DNA of 64,000 nucleotides from Moringa oleifera (GCA_021397835.1 JAJFZO010000747.1:2730501-2794500); one strand, 5' to 3'. Positions 10,038-29,360 are shown, counted from the first letter of the stretch. A program made the numbers and translations. Notes: generated from the sequence alone by a model not told the origin.

Positions 10038-13000
10038 CTACTGATATACAGGAAGATCAATCCTCGGTTGTTGGTCATCAAAACCTTGACTTGTACCTCC
10101 TACTGGAACGATGCTAGTTGAGGCTCCTTCTCCACCCTTACTTGCCATCTTCAAGAAGTAGCTATGCCTGCAGAAGCTGCGGCTCAGAATTTCAAATGAT
10201 ATCACAAGAATAATTGGGTACCAAAAAATTTCATACCATCGGGTATCTGCTGTCAACTCAGGATGGAAGGCAGTCCCTAGCAAATTTCCTTGCTTAACAG
10301 CGACAATCACTTTTTTTTCAGGCACGATATCTTCCTACAACAGCCAAAAACATGATACGTACAATGACAAAAAGTTTAGCAACAAAAGACAGAACAGATG
10401 ATAGTTTGCTATTTTCCAGTCTCTCTAATGACAAGGGGCCGTGTCCTTTTACTTTCTTCTTTTTATTTTTGGCTCAGGGGTTCAGGAGAGGGGATCCAGC
10501 AAACAAAACATAACAAATAGTAACACTTAATCTAATTAGCTATAGAATAAACATTTAATACAGAGCCAAGTATAATAAACTTGAAAATATCGAAAATTTC
10601 TATAGGTGGACTTGCCACTTAAATCCACGTCCAATGACAGTTTGGAATAGATCATTGTCTGATAACCTTAGAATCATGAATTTTCATATTAATTCTTATT
10701 ATAAATGCTAGGATCAATGACATTTTTGGCATTGAGATCAGAAACTTCAACAAAATTCATATTAGAAATTTGATCTGGCTTAACCGCACCTATATAAGTT
10801 ACGAAATTGCCAATAATCAAAAAAGAAAACTGAGGAGTCATATTCCCTAAGAAAACTGCCTCCTGAAGACATCCAAGAAAAGAAAAGGGAAGGGTCAGAA
10901 ACGGCTCCTAGAGTTCTGATTGAAATACCCAAACAGAGTTAACTTTCATTTTGAAATTTTAAATATAGCAATCTAGATATCTGGAACTTCTTCTTTTCTT
11001 AAGCAATACCAAGAAAACAAAATGACTGATTGCAGCCTAGTATAATCAAGTGTTCAAAGGTTGCCTTGTATTACAAGCTTTTGCTAATAATCTAGTACTC
11101 TGTCACATTGCCCAAGTAAAGAGAAACCAAACAGTTGATTAGTACTATATGCTAAACTGTTATCCTTTTCTTTTTCAAGCTTCTGATATATCATGGCATA
11201 AATAATAGGTAATCAAAAGAAAAGGAAAGTTCAAAAGGTTGAATTCCGATATCCTTTACGAGAACACCATGATATTGTGAATTTAAAGTCCATACGAGCA
11301 TCTAATATCAAGCAAACTCCTTTGAAATTCTACTTATATTACTTTAAAAGACTAGTTAATGATTCTTCCTACCAGAATACTTCTTAGTTTTTGTTATTTA
11401 TGTAAAATAGAAAGTCTGAGCACATTTCTTTCTAGTTCTCTGAGTATGTCAATCAAGGCAGTCGGGTATCAAAAGGATCTGAAGGGTAATTTTTTAATCT
11501 GATAATAGCATCTCAATTTATCAAAAGTGTAAGGAAGCACATAGGAGAAAGGCACCAGTAAGCTACTCATCAGATAGATCAACACAAAGGGTGAGACCTA
11601 CAAAAGCAACCGAGCAATGCACACATAGTGATCATATAGAGCCTCAGCAAATGCCAATAAGGTGAAACAAATTGATTCTAGAGTCAACAAGCAAGATATT
11701 TCATAATGTATTTTGCTGTCGGTAATTGTAGGTCAAACAAGAGAAGGATTGAATTAGAGAGTGAATGGCAAACCTCTTGTATCTGCACAGTCGAACTTGA
11801 ATACAACACCTTGTTAAACAATATAGGATAATCAGCCAGCACTTCAACCTCTGGCCCTACTTCTAGGATTGCAGGAGCGCGTATAAAAACTCCACGAAAT
11901 GTCTCAGGACCACCTTCTTGAGATGCAAGCTTTGGCACAAAAATATCTGCCTCAAAGCTTTGAATCTGAATGAACATAACTTGCTTGTGTCACTATAATA
12001 GGTTTGTGGAATTTAATTGTCTATCATGAAGATTTATGTTCTTATTGCCCTAAATCAACATAAAGAAAGTATTCAGTATACAGAAACACTCCATGCATGA
12101 TTTCTCTTCTTTGCATCTAAGTAAGGGATATAGGTATATCACAAAGAAAAAGCTCAATATAAAAGATTTAGTTCGTGAAATTTATATATTTTGGAGAATT
12201 TCCCAATAAAAAAAGAGTAAGGAAAGCGAGTCCATCAACTTGAATGGGCCTTTGGAGAAAGAATATGGCAGTATCTGTAACAAACGTTAATTACAACTTA
12301 AAAAGTACAACATAGTAAGTTCACCTACTTGATCTTGTCATTACTCAAAGCAATTCCATAGAATCTTGTGTCCTAATTGCAAGTCGTTAACCCATGGTTA
12401 ACTAACCCAAAACTTTTCGCCTAATTCAGCTGGTGCAATAAAACATCTTTTTTTATGTTTTCCATAAATAATATACGTTTACTATCTTAATGAATGCAGA
12501 TGACCACATATGTAGCCAACCAATGCATAATAGGGTTTCTATACCAGGTTTCATAGTTAATACAGGCATGACCTGTCTTCACAATAGATTTTAATCAGGC
12601 TTGTGGAAAACAAACATTACCTGACTACCGAAGAAATTTCTTTGCACAGTGCAATCTAAGCCCCCAATTAGCTCCTGTCCTCCTGTTTTCTGTCCTGAAT
12701 AACAAAACACATCTCCTTTCAAATTCCACATATTTCGATTCATTTGCTATAACTTCATTAGAGAAAGAAGCATTTGAAAATACCAACAATACCCAGAGTT
12801 CAATATAAAGATGGGAAGATAGGAAAACCCACCAGTGGCATTGTTAGCCAGGAATATAAGACCGGCACAAGTCCCCCAAACAGGCTTCCCCATTTTAACA
12901 AATTCACGCAGAGCAGGGAACTACAGGAAAGGATAAAATAATATTACAAATAGTGATTATAAGCTACATTTGTCAGGTTTTCATTATTGGTATATGTGAA

Positions 13001-13833
13001 GAAGGGTGTTCCTTGTACTATTCCCATTGTTTCTGGTTAGTGAATCAAATCAGCACTCTATGAAAGATGCTTCCTCACAAGATTCAGTAAATGCAAAACT
13101 TTTACTTCTTAATCGTTAGATAATGGTATTGCAACTTGAGAGCACAACTCTCCACAAGGTTCAGTGAGACAACTGCTATGCTTAGGTTCATTCTGGTTTG
13201 CATAACAATCAGCAGTCACAGAAAAATCAACTTTCATACTTTACTACTTTGCTTTTCCTTTCATTTTTTTTTTTTTTTGTTTTCACCTTCTTTAGCAGAC
13301 TCAGAGAACAGAAAAAATTTAACCAGCAAAATTCCTTCAAACCCAATAAAACCACTTCGTCGAACCATGAAGTGAAACAGAAGGCCCATTTCTTCAAATC
13401 ACAGCATCTTCAGTCATAGTTCAAGACAAGGTTTTATACAAACGGACCTCGATGACCCCAATACATAATTTGGCCTAATCAAATAATGGCAACAACAGAG
13501 AGAAAAAGAGAACCAGATTATGGTAATTGGCGAGCTTGGCCATGGTGGTGCTCTCTCCTCCAGGAATGATAAGGGAACTAACATTCTCCAACTGCTCCGG
13601 CTTCCTTATCTCCACTCCCTTCACTCCCAGCCTCCTTAAGGCTGCTCACAATAACAAAACACCCACATATAAAAATCCAGAAACAGGGCAATGAATTTCA
13701 GCATGTCACCAACCAACAAAAACGCAAACATATGTATGAAAATATACACAGAGAGAGAGAGAGAGGAGAGAGATAGAGCGCCTGCAATGTGTTCGTTGAA
13801 AGATCCCTGCAACGCGAGGACTCCGACAGTCAT
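10038..13833 (-). CDS. PDX2: pyridoxal 5'-phosphate synthase glutaminase subunit PDX2
   Basis: Class I glutamine amidotransferase that hydrolyses glutamine and passes ammonia to the PDX1 synthase for de novo vitamin B6 (PLP) synthesis in the cytosol. Seven exons: 13833-13782, 13641-13514, 12920-12833, 12694-12621, 11965-11774, 10334-10237, 10167-10038. They join to 253 residues, the usual length. Start [12 protein letters not shown] is the conserved N terminus. Visible motifs are IIPGGEST (glutamine binding), the nucleophile Cys78 in WGTCAGLIF, and the His202/Glu204 pair in FHPEL. Exons 2-7 have GT-AG borders. Intron 1 must leave after CACATTGCAG, where the next bases are GC, so a GC-AG intron is implied (see findings). 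Intron 5 is about 1.4 kb. The gene is transcribed away from GRIK and is single-copy in this window. Confidence 0.96.
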
Positions 13834-13977
13834 GGTGGCTACGAAATGCAAGGGCGAGAGAAGGGGAGCGGGCAATAGAAAGAGAGAGAAAGGAAGAGTC
13901 GTAAGGTATTGCAACTCTCGGGCCTCTCGTTTATTATGGCACTCGTGCGCTGAAGGCGGCTTTGGCTCTCCTTAACA
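13834..13977 (-). promoter_or_regulatory. PDX2 5' leader and proximal promoter
   Basis: Minus-strand sequence directly upstream of the PDX2 ATG. It is pyrimidine-rich near the ATG when read on the minus strand. Composition changes sharply to A+T-rich spacer beyond about 14030, so the promoter is probably short. No clear TATA box found. Confidence 0.4.
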
Positions 13978-14279
13978 CTACTTATGTCCCTTTCATGTCC
14001 CGCGGATACGGCAACTAATTCCTCTTTACTTTTTATGATTTTTTTTTTTTTTGGTTCAAGTACTGAAAATGATTTATTTTTATGATATATTTATTTTTAT
14101 GACTATTTATATCATAAAAATAATTTATTTGAATAACATTTTTGGCATAAATATTTTTTTAAAAAATAACTCCATATATATTAATAAAAATATTAAATTA
14201 AATATAAAAAATTATAATTATTTTTAATTTAAATTTTAATATATTGATTAAATTAATTATATATTTAATATTTTAATTT

Positions 14280-15180
14280 AATTCAAATTGGATTTCTTTA
14301 TTTATATGAATTGAAACGAGTTGACTCAATATGTGAACTCACTCTCCAAACCTGACCACAACAAAATCAAGTAGCCTTTCAAATTAATAAATTGAATTGA
14401 GTCAGTCACTTAAAAAAATATGTTGAAATTTATGAGTTACCTTAGACGAGTTAAATTAATGAAATTTAAATGGGCAATAAGTGAATCAACTCAATAAACT
14501 TTATAAGAGAACAATTTGGTAAATATTTTTATTTATATATGTGAAAAATAATATATACAAATAAATAAATAATGATAAAAATGATATGAAAAATTATTGA
14601 ACTAAGAGTTTGAAAATTTTAAAATATTAAATATGTAACAAATTTAACATATTTTTTTATAAAATCAATAAAATTAATTAGTAATATATGTCATTATTTA
14701 ATTATAATATAAATATGAAATAATTTATAAAAATGTATAAATCAAAAAAATAAAAGATATACGTTTCCTTATTTTTTAATAAGATAAGACATTAAAATTT
14801 GATAATTTTTTAAGAATTCTAATTTTATACATGTGATACAAAAATATATGCAATATATTATTTTAATTTAATGTATACAAATTAAAAATTAATTAAAATA
14901 TCAAAATATTATACTATTAATTTATTATTATTATATTTTATAAATATTATTATATAACTTTAATTTAATAATTTTAATTTAAATTTAGAGGAGTCAAATG
15001 GGATCAATTCATTAACTTGTTAAATTAATCATAACAAGTCAATTTATTGGATGATTTAATTCAAAATTTAATATTAGACATTCACCTATTAATAAAACAT
15101 ATAATTTAAGTTTAATTTGATTATTAAATAAATCAGTTAACAAATCGAGCCGTAAATAAATCAACACAGACTTACGTGCC
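14280..15180. repeat. possible decayed interspersed repeat
   Basis: Stretches at 14280-14520 and 14990-15180 contain recurring words such as gagtcaa, aacttgttaaattaa, aatgaattgag and tcagttaacaaatcgagcc. These resemble the gggtcaa/gttaaat-rich dispersed repeats common in plant spacers. They are separated by pure A+T-rich sequence. Ends, target-site duplications and coding remnants were not found, so the call is weak. Confidence 0.25.
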
Positions 15181-16111
15181 ATGTGATGATACTACTAAGC
15201 TATTTACCCAAATAATTGTAAACAATAAGAGTTTTTTATTGTTAAAATATCAAATATGTTATTGATTTAACGGATATTTTTAAATACAAAATAATTTTAA
15301 AAATTATTATTCAAAATTTTTAATTTATCAAAATAGACATTTTTACTCTTATGTAAGTGACTTAGGTTGAAATTTAAAAAACACTAAGTTTTGAGTTAAA
15401 GCTATTAGGACTATGAAAAAAAAAATCCCATTGTTTTTGACGGTTGAATCCTAAAAATAGGTTCTCTATGAACTTATCTTTGATATAGTCAATCTTAAAT
15501 TTTAAAAACTAATAATTACTTTTTAAAAGTTATTTATTTGATGTGATAAATAATATGATTAGCTCAAGAAATGATTGATGTCTTGATTAACAACATTTAG
15601 TTTTTATGCTAGAAGATTAAATCCAATTATTATAAATTTGGGATGTTCTATAAATTAGTAAAATAAACTTATTACTGTAACCCAAAAAAATATATAGATT
15701 TATTACTATATTAATTTATTATTCAGGTCGAAGAACTTATCAAATTTATCAAAAATTGATATATTAGGAAAAAATAAATATCAAAATTAATTAATTAGTA
15801 TAAATATATATGTATATGGTTAACAAATCACTTAAATAGGAATTATGGGACAGCAAAAATACAATATAAATATGTAATAAAAGAACCAAAAAATATTAAG
15901 TTGGATACTAAATAGAATTATTCTTTGTTTTAGGCATTTATTAACTTCCACTTTCATGATACTTTTTGTTATTTTAGAAATTTGATGTTTAGTTTTTGAA
16001 ATTAATATTAATTAAAAATTATCAAATTATATTATCATTTATGCCATCATATTTGTTATTCAAAGAAACTGAAATTTTCCATTACTAAAGGAAAAACCAA
16101 AAGGAGGGGCT

Positions 16112-16130
16112 TATATATATATATATATAT
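16112..16130. repeat. (TA)n microsatellite
   Basis: Uninterrupted TA dinucleotide run. A longer interrupted TA tract lies at 17150-17184, and similar tracts lie at 32622-32640 and 41750-41767. Confidence 0.9.
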
Positions 16131-18300
16131 GAAAATTTTTAATTTTTTAATTTTTTAATCAGTCATTAATAAATTCAAAATTTGGAAATACCCGTCAATG
16201 ATACAAAATGATTAATTAATTCAATTTTTCTGTGGTAAGATTATCATACTTCTCATAAAATAATAAATACTTTTTATATTAAAAATGTTATTTTGAGTGG
16301 CCAATATTCACTGTATATTCCCATTTGTGTCCTCCATCACATCAGCAAATGTCAGCTTAATAATTAATAATTAATAATTTTAATTTAGTATTTTACAAGT
16401 CCTAGTTTTTATTCATCTTAATGAAAAAGAAGCATGTTTAAAAATATATCTTTATCAATTTTTATATATTTTAAAAAATTATTTATGCTTAATTTAGTAT
16501 TCTGCTAAAAAATAATTTATAATAAAAAAAGATAAATATATAAAATCCTCGTTTTGCTAATTCTCTCTTATCAACCAATAACTTTTAAACATATCTCTAA
16601 AAATTTATTAATTTAAGCTACATTAAATTTTATTAAAAATTATAAAAAATTAAAAATATTTAAATTAAATTGTTTTCACAATAAATTTTTTATTGAAATT
16701 TTATATGAATTTAAAAAAGTATCTTAATTACCATAAAAAAAAATTTATACTGAAAATATATTTTTAAAAATATTTACACTATATAAAAATTTAAAAATTT
16801 ATGAAAAATAATTCATTGATAAAAAATTATTCAAATTTAAAAGATAAAATTATAATAAAGTTTAAAATCTGTTTGAGTAATTTTTAAATATTTTGATAAT
16901 AAAAATATCATTGATTTTTATAATTATTTTCATCTATATCTAATTTGAATAAAATTAATAAATAAATATTTATTTGAAAGATAGTTTAAAAATTGAAGTT
17001 TGATGAAAAAGAAAGTACAAAATTTAGATTTTAAAATAATATTTATTCAAAATTAAAAAATTAAAAAATAATTAAGAAAAAATTGAGATTTTATATCACT
17101 AAAGAAAAGATAGAATTCATTTTATAAATCTAATCACCCTTCCTATTTAACATATATATATATATATTATATATATATATTATACGTTACAGTGCACATG
17201 TATGCAACATGCATAACCCCTTTTTTTTTTTAATTTAGTCCATTAAAATTGTGATTTAAACAAATAATATTGGAAAAATTAGCCTATGCCCAAATCTTAA
17301 TTTAATTTATATAATTAATCTCAAAAGAAATAAGGTCACGAACCCAAAGGATGATCGAAGCCCAAATCATAAAAATCAAGCCCAATAAATAAAGGTTAAG
17401 TTGTAATTGAAAATTATTTATCAATAAAATATTTATTTATCCTAAATTATTTTTTTATGAGCTTTTCCCATTCAAAAACTCTGCAATAAATCAGCAAAAT
17501 CAACCTAAAATCATCCAAAAAAAAAAAACAATTACATAATCGTATACAAAAAATCAATGTACCTTAGAACCCCATTAAGCTTTATATTAATATATTTTTT
17601 TTGAATTTCATCTTACTTTAGAATCTGATTTTTATAACATCAATGTCATTTATTTGCATTAAAAAATATTATATATGATAAAATTTTATTTATAATGAAA
17701 TTATTGGAACACAATATATAATTAAATAAAATTAATTGAAAAGGAAATTATGATAGGAAGCTTCCTCATTGCTACTAGCCAATGCAAAATGATAAGTAAA
17801 TAGCTTTTCACTCTTAACAAATGTGACGTGATAAGATTCACATTTTTGTTATTTGAATTATTAATTTTATTAATTCAAATTTTTACTAAATTTAAAATTA
17901 TCTTATTATAACATTACTAAATTAATTGGATTTTCATAAATTATTTTATTTTAAATTAACTTTTCACTTTAGAACAAATTTTATTTCTCATTATTCAAAT
18001 ATACATGTTTATTAAAAAATATAATAGTTTAAAGTATTAATTAGTAATTATTATTATCAAGTTCAACGACTACCATCAGTTGAAAAAAAAAAAAGATTTA
18101 GGGGCCGTGATTTTTTTTAATCTGAAATTAATGTTAATTGTCCTTATTTATTTAAGAATTTGAGATATAAATTTTTAGGATAATTATGTTTTTAAATTAA
18201 TAAATTTGTTATTAATGTGAGATGCAATTTCATTATGATAGAAATTCTATATTTTTTTGTTTAGTAATTCATTGGGGAAGGAATTACTTTGAAAATGCGA

Positions 18301-19668
18301 ATTATGGTTGAAGCCCTAACTTCTTTTTAATCCTAACCTACCAAAACCGTCAAATCTCTCTGTTTCTTCTTCTCTCTGTCTTACAGAATCCACAAAATAC
18401 TGAAATAGCGAATCCTTCCCCGGTTCTCTTGCACGCGCATCTTCTGAAATTCCTTTTCTTTTTTTCTTAATTTGCTTCCTAACATTCCTTTTGTACCCTA
18501 AAACCAGATTTTTTATCATATAAATTTCTATTTGTCGAGTCTCTGTCTCTCATTTTCTCTGTTTGTCTGTTTCTCTCTCTTGTTTAAATCACAAATAACG
18601 AATTTCACTCGGGCGTTCAACTTAGAATCCGCTTTTTCTTTCTTTGTTTTTTTTTTCTTTCCTTTTGATGGGCCCTCATTTTATACAATCAATCTAGGGT
18701 TTCGATTTCGAAATCCCATCTTAGGGTGGAAAACTTGGGGTTTCCAAATTATACTTATTTGATATTTAATTTTGATTTATTGCTGGTCTGTACGGAAATT
18801 GATTTGAATTCAGGGTTTTGAGTTTTGTTCCTGAATTGATTCGTTTGTGTCTCATTCTCTGGATAGCGGATTGGAAGATCAGGTTGCTGGTCAATTGTCC
18901 ATGAATTGCAGGTGCAACTTTTGAAATTTTATCTGCAACTTCTATTCTAGGCTCTAGATGAATATGGGTATGCCTGCGTATGTCTATGTGTTTTGTGTCC
19001 GTGGTTGTTTATTGCTCATATGTGTCTTTCGTGCATGATTGAACCTGTGAGTTTGATGCAAGTTTGTCTTTTTTCAAAACTTGAGCTAATATTTAAGTTA
19101 ATTTGTTATTTTATGTTTGCTAATTCCTCTAATTTTTGTGCTTTTAATATTTGGAAAGGTCAACGCATTGTTGGTGAAGGGAAGGGACGGTGGTGCTGGT
19201 GATTGAGCCCTACATTTGCTGCTATAAACTGGAGTTAAAGCAATGTTGGGTCTCAATCGTAGCAGTTTCAATATCACGAACTGTTTCTTTCACTTGGCTG
19301 AATGGCATCCGCTAGAATAACAGACCGGATTAGGGCTTGAAGCCCTCCCTTATTCTCTGAAAAAAAAGGTTTGAGTTGTTTTCCCTCTTGTGAGTCGGTC
19401 AAGTTAAATTCTGAATTATGAAGCACCCATGTATGTTTCATTCTTTCTTATGTATGCATATGTTTACATGGAAGGGTATTGCTCAGTTCAATATAATTCG
19501 TGCCATGTGAACAATTACAGCTCGTTTATTTTAGGTAGCTGTTTTCTGTGGGTAGGGGACAGAATCAATGGTCTGCTGACTTAAGGGCATTGATTTTTGC
19601 AGGGTCTTCGATCAGTTACCTTTTACTGCTGAGAGTTTTAATAACTAGTTCCAGTTTTAAGTGTTTTC
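18301..19668 (+). promoter_or_regulatory. GRIK promoter and probable intron-containing 5' leader
   Basis: Composition becomes normal here, with CT-rich tracts at 18530-18660 typical of plant leaders. A GCCCTAAC telo-box-like word lies near 18312. Several upstream ATGs (for example in the 18993-19202 frame) precede the coding ATG, and plausible splice sites exist, so the leader is probably spliced; its structure cannot be fixed without transcripts. Confidence 0.45.
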
Positions 19669-24825
<5,157 letters not shown>

Positions 24826-25482
24826 ATGTTCACTTCTTCTGATTTCTTGGTGTATAGGGTATTAAAGCTAGGGATGTCTGAGACCAAGACCTTTGTCCAC
24901 AGGAACTTTTCTTGAATGTTGGAGATGTAATTGCTTTCTCCATTGCCTTCTTTTCCCCTTAAGAAAAGATAGTGAAAAGGATGCAGAGAGCTAGTGGCCT
25001 TGGTAGTGAAGAATTGCTCACAGAAAGAAAATATTTTGCATGTATAAGGGGTATTTGGATGTTTCCGTTCCTTATCTGGATGTAAACAGTTGAATTAAGG
25101 CATATGAGCTTGAGATTTTGATTTAGAAACATGGTCATGCTCTGTTTTACTACTAGTGAATTCTAATCATTTAGCAGTATGATCTTTTGTTTATTTAATT
25201 TTTATTAATCCTTTTGAAAAGATGTTAGATAGTAATTTAATAAAATAAATTGTTATGATTTTTTTGTATTTATTAATTATAAAAAAATATTTTAAAAATA
25301 GATTATCAACATTAATTAATAAAGATTTTTTATTTTTTTAAATTTTGTGTGTATAAATTAAAAAATAAAAAATTTTATTAATTTGAACTGGTTTTTTTTT
25401 AATAATAAAATAATTTTTTATAAAATGTATAATATTAATAGAAATATAAAATAAATAATAATTTATTTCAGAGTAAAGAATG

Positions 25483-25820
25483 TATAAAATGTTAATATTT
25501 ATTTTATATTTTTAATCAAAATAATCAAATTTTGATTTATTTAAATGATATATATTGTAAATGTGAGATTTATTTTTATTAACTTTTTAAAAATTTAATA
25601 ATATAAAGTTTTAAAAATATATATTTTTAATATTTAAAAATTTTAAATTTTTTATGTGATAATATTATTTTTTTATATTTGTAAAAAAATTTAAATCAAA
25701 ATTTATTATATAAGATTTTAAATTTTAAATATTTAAATATTTGATAATATTTAATTTATTACTTTTAAAATATAAAAATTTAATTAATATTGTAAAATAA
25801 ATATAAAAATTTTAATTTTA
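25483..25820. mobile_element. MITE-like inverted-repeat element, copy 1 (diverged)
   Basis: The left end TATAAAATGTTAATATTTAT matches, in inverted orientation, the right end (ATAAATATAAAAATTTTAAT). Interior words match the copies at 29361, 33588 and 34867. About 340 bp, A+T rich, no coding capacity. Confidence 0.4.
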
Positions 25821-27856
25821 TTTTATTAAATTACCATATATAAGTATTTTTAAAAAAATTCAATGCAATTTAGAATGTTAATCCATGAACAGGATGCATT
25901 TTGTTCGGATTCTCTCCACATCGCATAAGATGCCAAATGGTTTCTGAATCCATACAAATGAGATTTGGGGAAAGTTTCAGAACTCATAGATTATTTTCAG
26001 AAAAAAGAAAATCAAAAAATACCCAGCAGAAAAAAAAAAAAAACAATCAAGAGAAGATAAATTTGATTCCTTTTTATATAATTGAAATAAAAATGTGAAC
26101 TTTTCTAGGGTTCAAAAGTAGGGCCAACCCTAGGAAGCCACTTAGGGTTTTGCTTGTTCTTTATTCAGGCTTCTTGTTCAATCAAATCCAGGGCTACCAT
26201 ACTTTTTCAATTGAGCAATTAATTATTCCTTGGAATGTGTAAGCTAAGAGGAAACAGTGTAGCAGATGGACATGGAAGGTGTTAAAATTGACAAGTGGTA
26301 CAATTAAAGCTCTTAATTGTTCACATGGCTCCAAGCACACTAAAAAGCATAGATTCTGTTCCCATCTCTTTTTCTTGTTTTTTCAATTACAAAATTGTTG
26401 AACCCTAATTCACTACTTTATTTTATTCTTTCTTTTCAACAACAAAATAAAAGTGATTGAGGAATTTTGTCTCTGCCCTTTTCTTTTTTTCTCTTTTTTT
26501 AATTAAATTAGGTTGGGAAAAAAAGTGACTTTTTCTCTTTCTTATGCCCATTCAACACCTGGATTTGTTTAATTACTCTAATCATACCAATAATTATTGA
26601 TAATAACTAAATTTTAAGTTTTTATTATTAATAATTACATATCAAAGTGTTTAATTTAAAATTTTAATTGATTAAATAAATAATTTTTGAAAAAATTTCA
26701 ATATTTTTAACACGTTTTTTTTGTAAAAAATAAAAATAATAATATATATATTTAACAAAATATGATCCAGTAGGTTAAATTGATTGTATTATCACTGAAA
26801 AACTCAAATTGGCTGGAATATTTTATTCTTTTCATATTAACTAGTATTTGATGTGTGAGTTTTTGAAAGATAATTTTTTAATAATGATTTAATTTATAAT
26901 AATAGAAATATTATTAATTAATAATAAAATCTCATATGTAGTTTATGGACAATTTATTTAACTTAATACAACATATTTTGAAATTAGTAAATCTAATGAT
27001 CCATTGTATTTTTTCTTACTTAATTACAATAATTAAAAAAGATAACCAAAATTCAAAAATCATATTTTTCTAATTAAAAATTTGACTATCCATAAAATAA
27101 AATTAGATTGTAGATCGTTTTCACTAAAAAGAAATAAAAATGGTGAAAAAAATACCTCAAAAGAAAAGCAAAATTCCATTTTTTTTCATTTTCTTTTAAA
27201 TTCTGAAACTGGAAATATAATTTTTTTATTTATTCAAAAATTTTTATCAATTGCATTCACTTTGATTTAGTTCTGTTTATATCTTAATGAATGTATTGCA
27301 ATTGAAGATATTATATAATAAATTTAAAATTAAAACTATATATAAAATATTTTGAATTATCATCATAAAAAATAGAAATTTTAAATATTATATAATAATT
27401 TTATATTATAAAAAATTAAAAATTAAAAATCAGTTTGTTTATAAAAATTAGTTAAATTTAACAAATAGTTTTAAATAAATTATAAATTTTATTTGAGTTA
27501 TTTTGATGATATTTTAATAATAATAATATTTTTAAATTTTTATAATCTTTTTTACTGAAATCAACTCGAAAGATTAGATGATAATTTTTTTTTATATTTA
27601 TTCAAAAAAATTTAAGCAAAAAAAATTAAAATAATTTATTTTTAAAACAAAAAATTATTTTGAAAAAAATTAAAATTATAGAAATAATTATTTTCACTCG
27701 AAAGTCAGTGCCCACGTAAGAGAACACCTTAATTTGGTGGAGAGTCTCATTTATATGATTGCTCCAATCAAGGAAAGTACTGAGAAATCTCTATTAGACC
27801 CAAAAGTACATGTCGGCCCCTCTGTCCCTGCCATATTTACAGCCTACCATTCTAAA

Positions 27857-28036
27857 GTCAAGGGTGCTTTGGTACTTTTGTAACGACCTGGCTTCCTTGA
27901 CTGTACTTCCAGCTTTCCTTTACAGTAGTAACTTGTTAGACCCACCAACCAAAACGCCGCCACTTTGACTGTCTGCGTTGGCTGGGCTGACCCGGTAAAA
28001 AAAGAAAATTTGTGGGGTCAAATCGGTGATTTGACC
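27857..28036. promoter_or_regulatory. cluster of W-box cores with a palindromic pair
   Basis: Five TTGAC/GTCAA cores occur within 180 bases (27857, 27897, 27965, 28017, 28031). The last two form a perfect 9-bp inverted repeat, GGTCAAATC (28016-28024) and GATTTGACC (28028-28036), separated by GGT. TTGAC is the core bound by WRKY factors. The cluster lies in an island of normal composition (27700-28080) about 3 kb upstream of the F-box/kelch ATG. Confidence 0.4.
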
Positions 28037-29360
28037 ATCCTTAAGCGTGATTAACTTTCGCCATCAATCGAAAGTGATTGAAATTTGATGGGCTGATTTG
28101 ATCGTTCTAATCCATGCAAAAAGTGTAAAATGGGAAAATTAAATTTTAATTTTGGGGTAAAAGTGAATTTTGTGAAATTACCATTTGCTTGTGTAATAAA
28201 TGTCACAATTTGAGTCATAATACATATATGCATATAAAATTTTAAATTATTTAAATTTTAATATCTTGATTAAAATAATTAATTTATTATTTTTAATTTA
28301 ATATAAATTAAACTTTGTTTTAATTATTTTTATTATTAAAATACTTTGCAATAATTAAAATAAATTTTACCTTAATTTTAAATAATTTCTCTTTCACAAA
28401 TTATTTTCTATAAATTTTAAAATATTAAACATCTTAAGAATTAAAAAACATTTACATTATTATTTTAAGTTGAAAATTCATCGTATAATATTTCATTTTA
28501 AATAATTCTATAAAAATTTTGACCATAAAATCTAAAATTAAACTGAATTAAAATATTATTTACACAATTTATCAAATATGTTTCCTTTTTTAACACTTAT
28601 TTACTTTTAATTTTAATTCTTAGGATGTCAATTTCTTGGATAAGTAAAATTATAAATGGTAATTTCGTAGCAATTAAAATTTGATATTCTTATAAATTTA
28701 TGAATAATAAAGATTAAACATCTATCAGTAGTAAAATATATATATGTAAATAAATAAATGTAATAGATTTTGTTTCATTGAAATTTATTTAATTATTAAT
28801 AACTTAAATTAATTATTAAAAAACAATATTTGAAGTTCATTTCTAATTTCAACATTTTTTGAGTTTCATGACCTATTTTTAAATTAGATTATGTTGGTCT
28901 AGACTAATAGATTAAATTTTAGAAAAATCATAAAATGACTTCCATGTGCTAAAAATTTTTATTTAATCCCACTAATTTTTATAGCTTTATTTTATAAAAA
29001 ATATAAAAAATAATTGAAATAATTTGTTATTTTATTTTGATTATAATCAGCAAACGTTATCTACCGCAAAGATGCCAGAAATAATCTAATAAGTGATTAT
29101 CCATAGCATAAAGAAAAAAAATCGATGTCAATTGGTCAATAATTTTTGGCACGACGTGGAATTAATGTCAAAATTTCTATCTTAAACCTTATCTTCGTCA
29201 CAACTTCCATTGTGGATCTTATCCTACTTTGATTAGTCTTAATTAATTATTGTCGATTTTCGGTGTTTCGAAAGTGTGTGTATTACATTGACATTGTAAC
29301 CACATGTTTAATGTTTTAATCATTAATATATATTTTAAATAAAAAATTAAAAGTTAAAAT

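Larger units (their letters stand above)
13978..18300. other. A+T-rich intergenic spacer between divergent PDX2 and GRIK
   Basis: About 4.3 kb dominated by A and T runs, with no plausible exon. It includes (TA)n tracts at about 16112-16130 and 17150-17184, and a less A+T-rich stretch at 14280-15180 listed separately. Composition becomes ordinary near 18300, where the GRIK promoter starts. A scaffold/matrix attachment role is possible from composition only. Confidence 0.65.

Noticed and set aside
13636..13914. Open frame reading through PDX2 exon 1 into its intron
   Set aside because: It continues [10 protein letters not shown] and loses the conserved LRRLG sequence, so it represents unspliced intron.
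18993..19202. Small upstream frame in the GRIK leader as a conserved uORF peptide
   Set aside because: The leader is probably spliced and the peptide resembles nothing known. Without transcripts it cannot be claimed.
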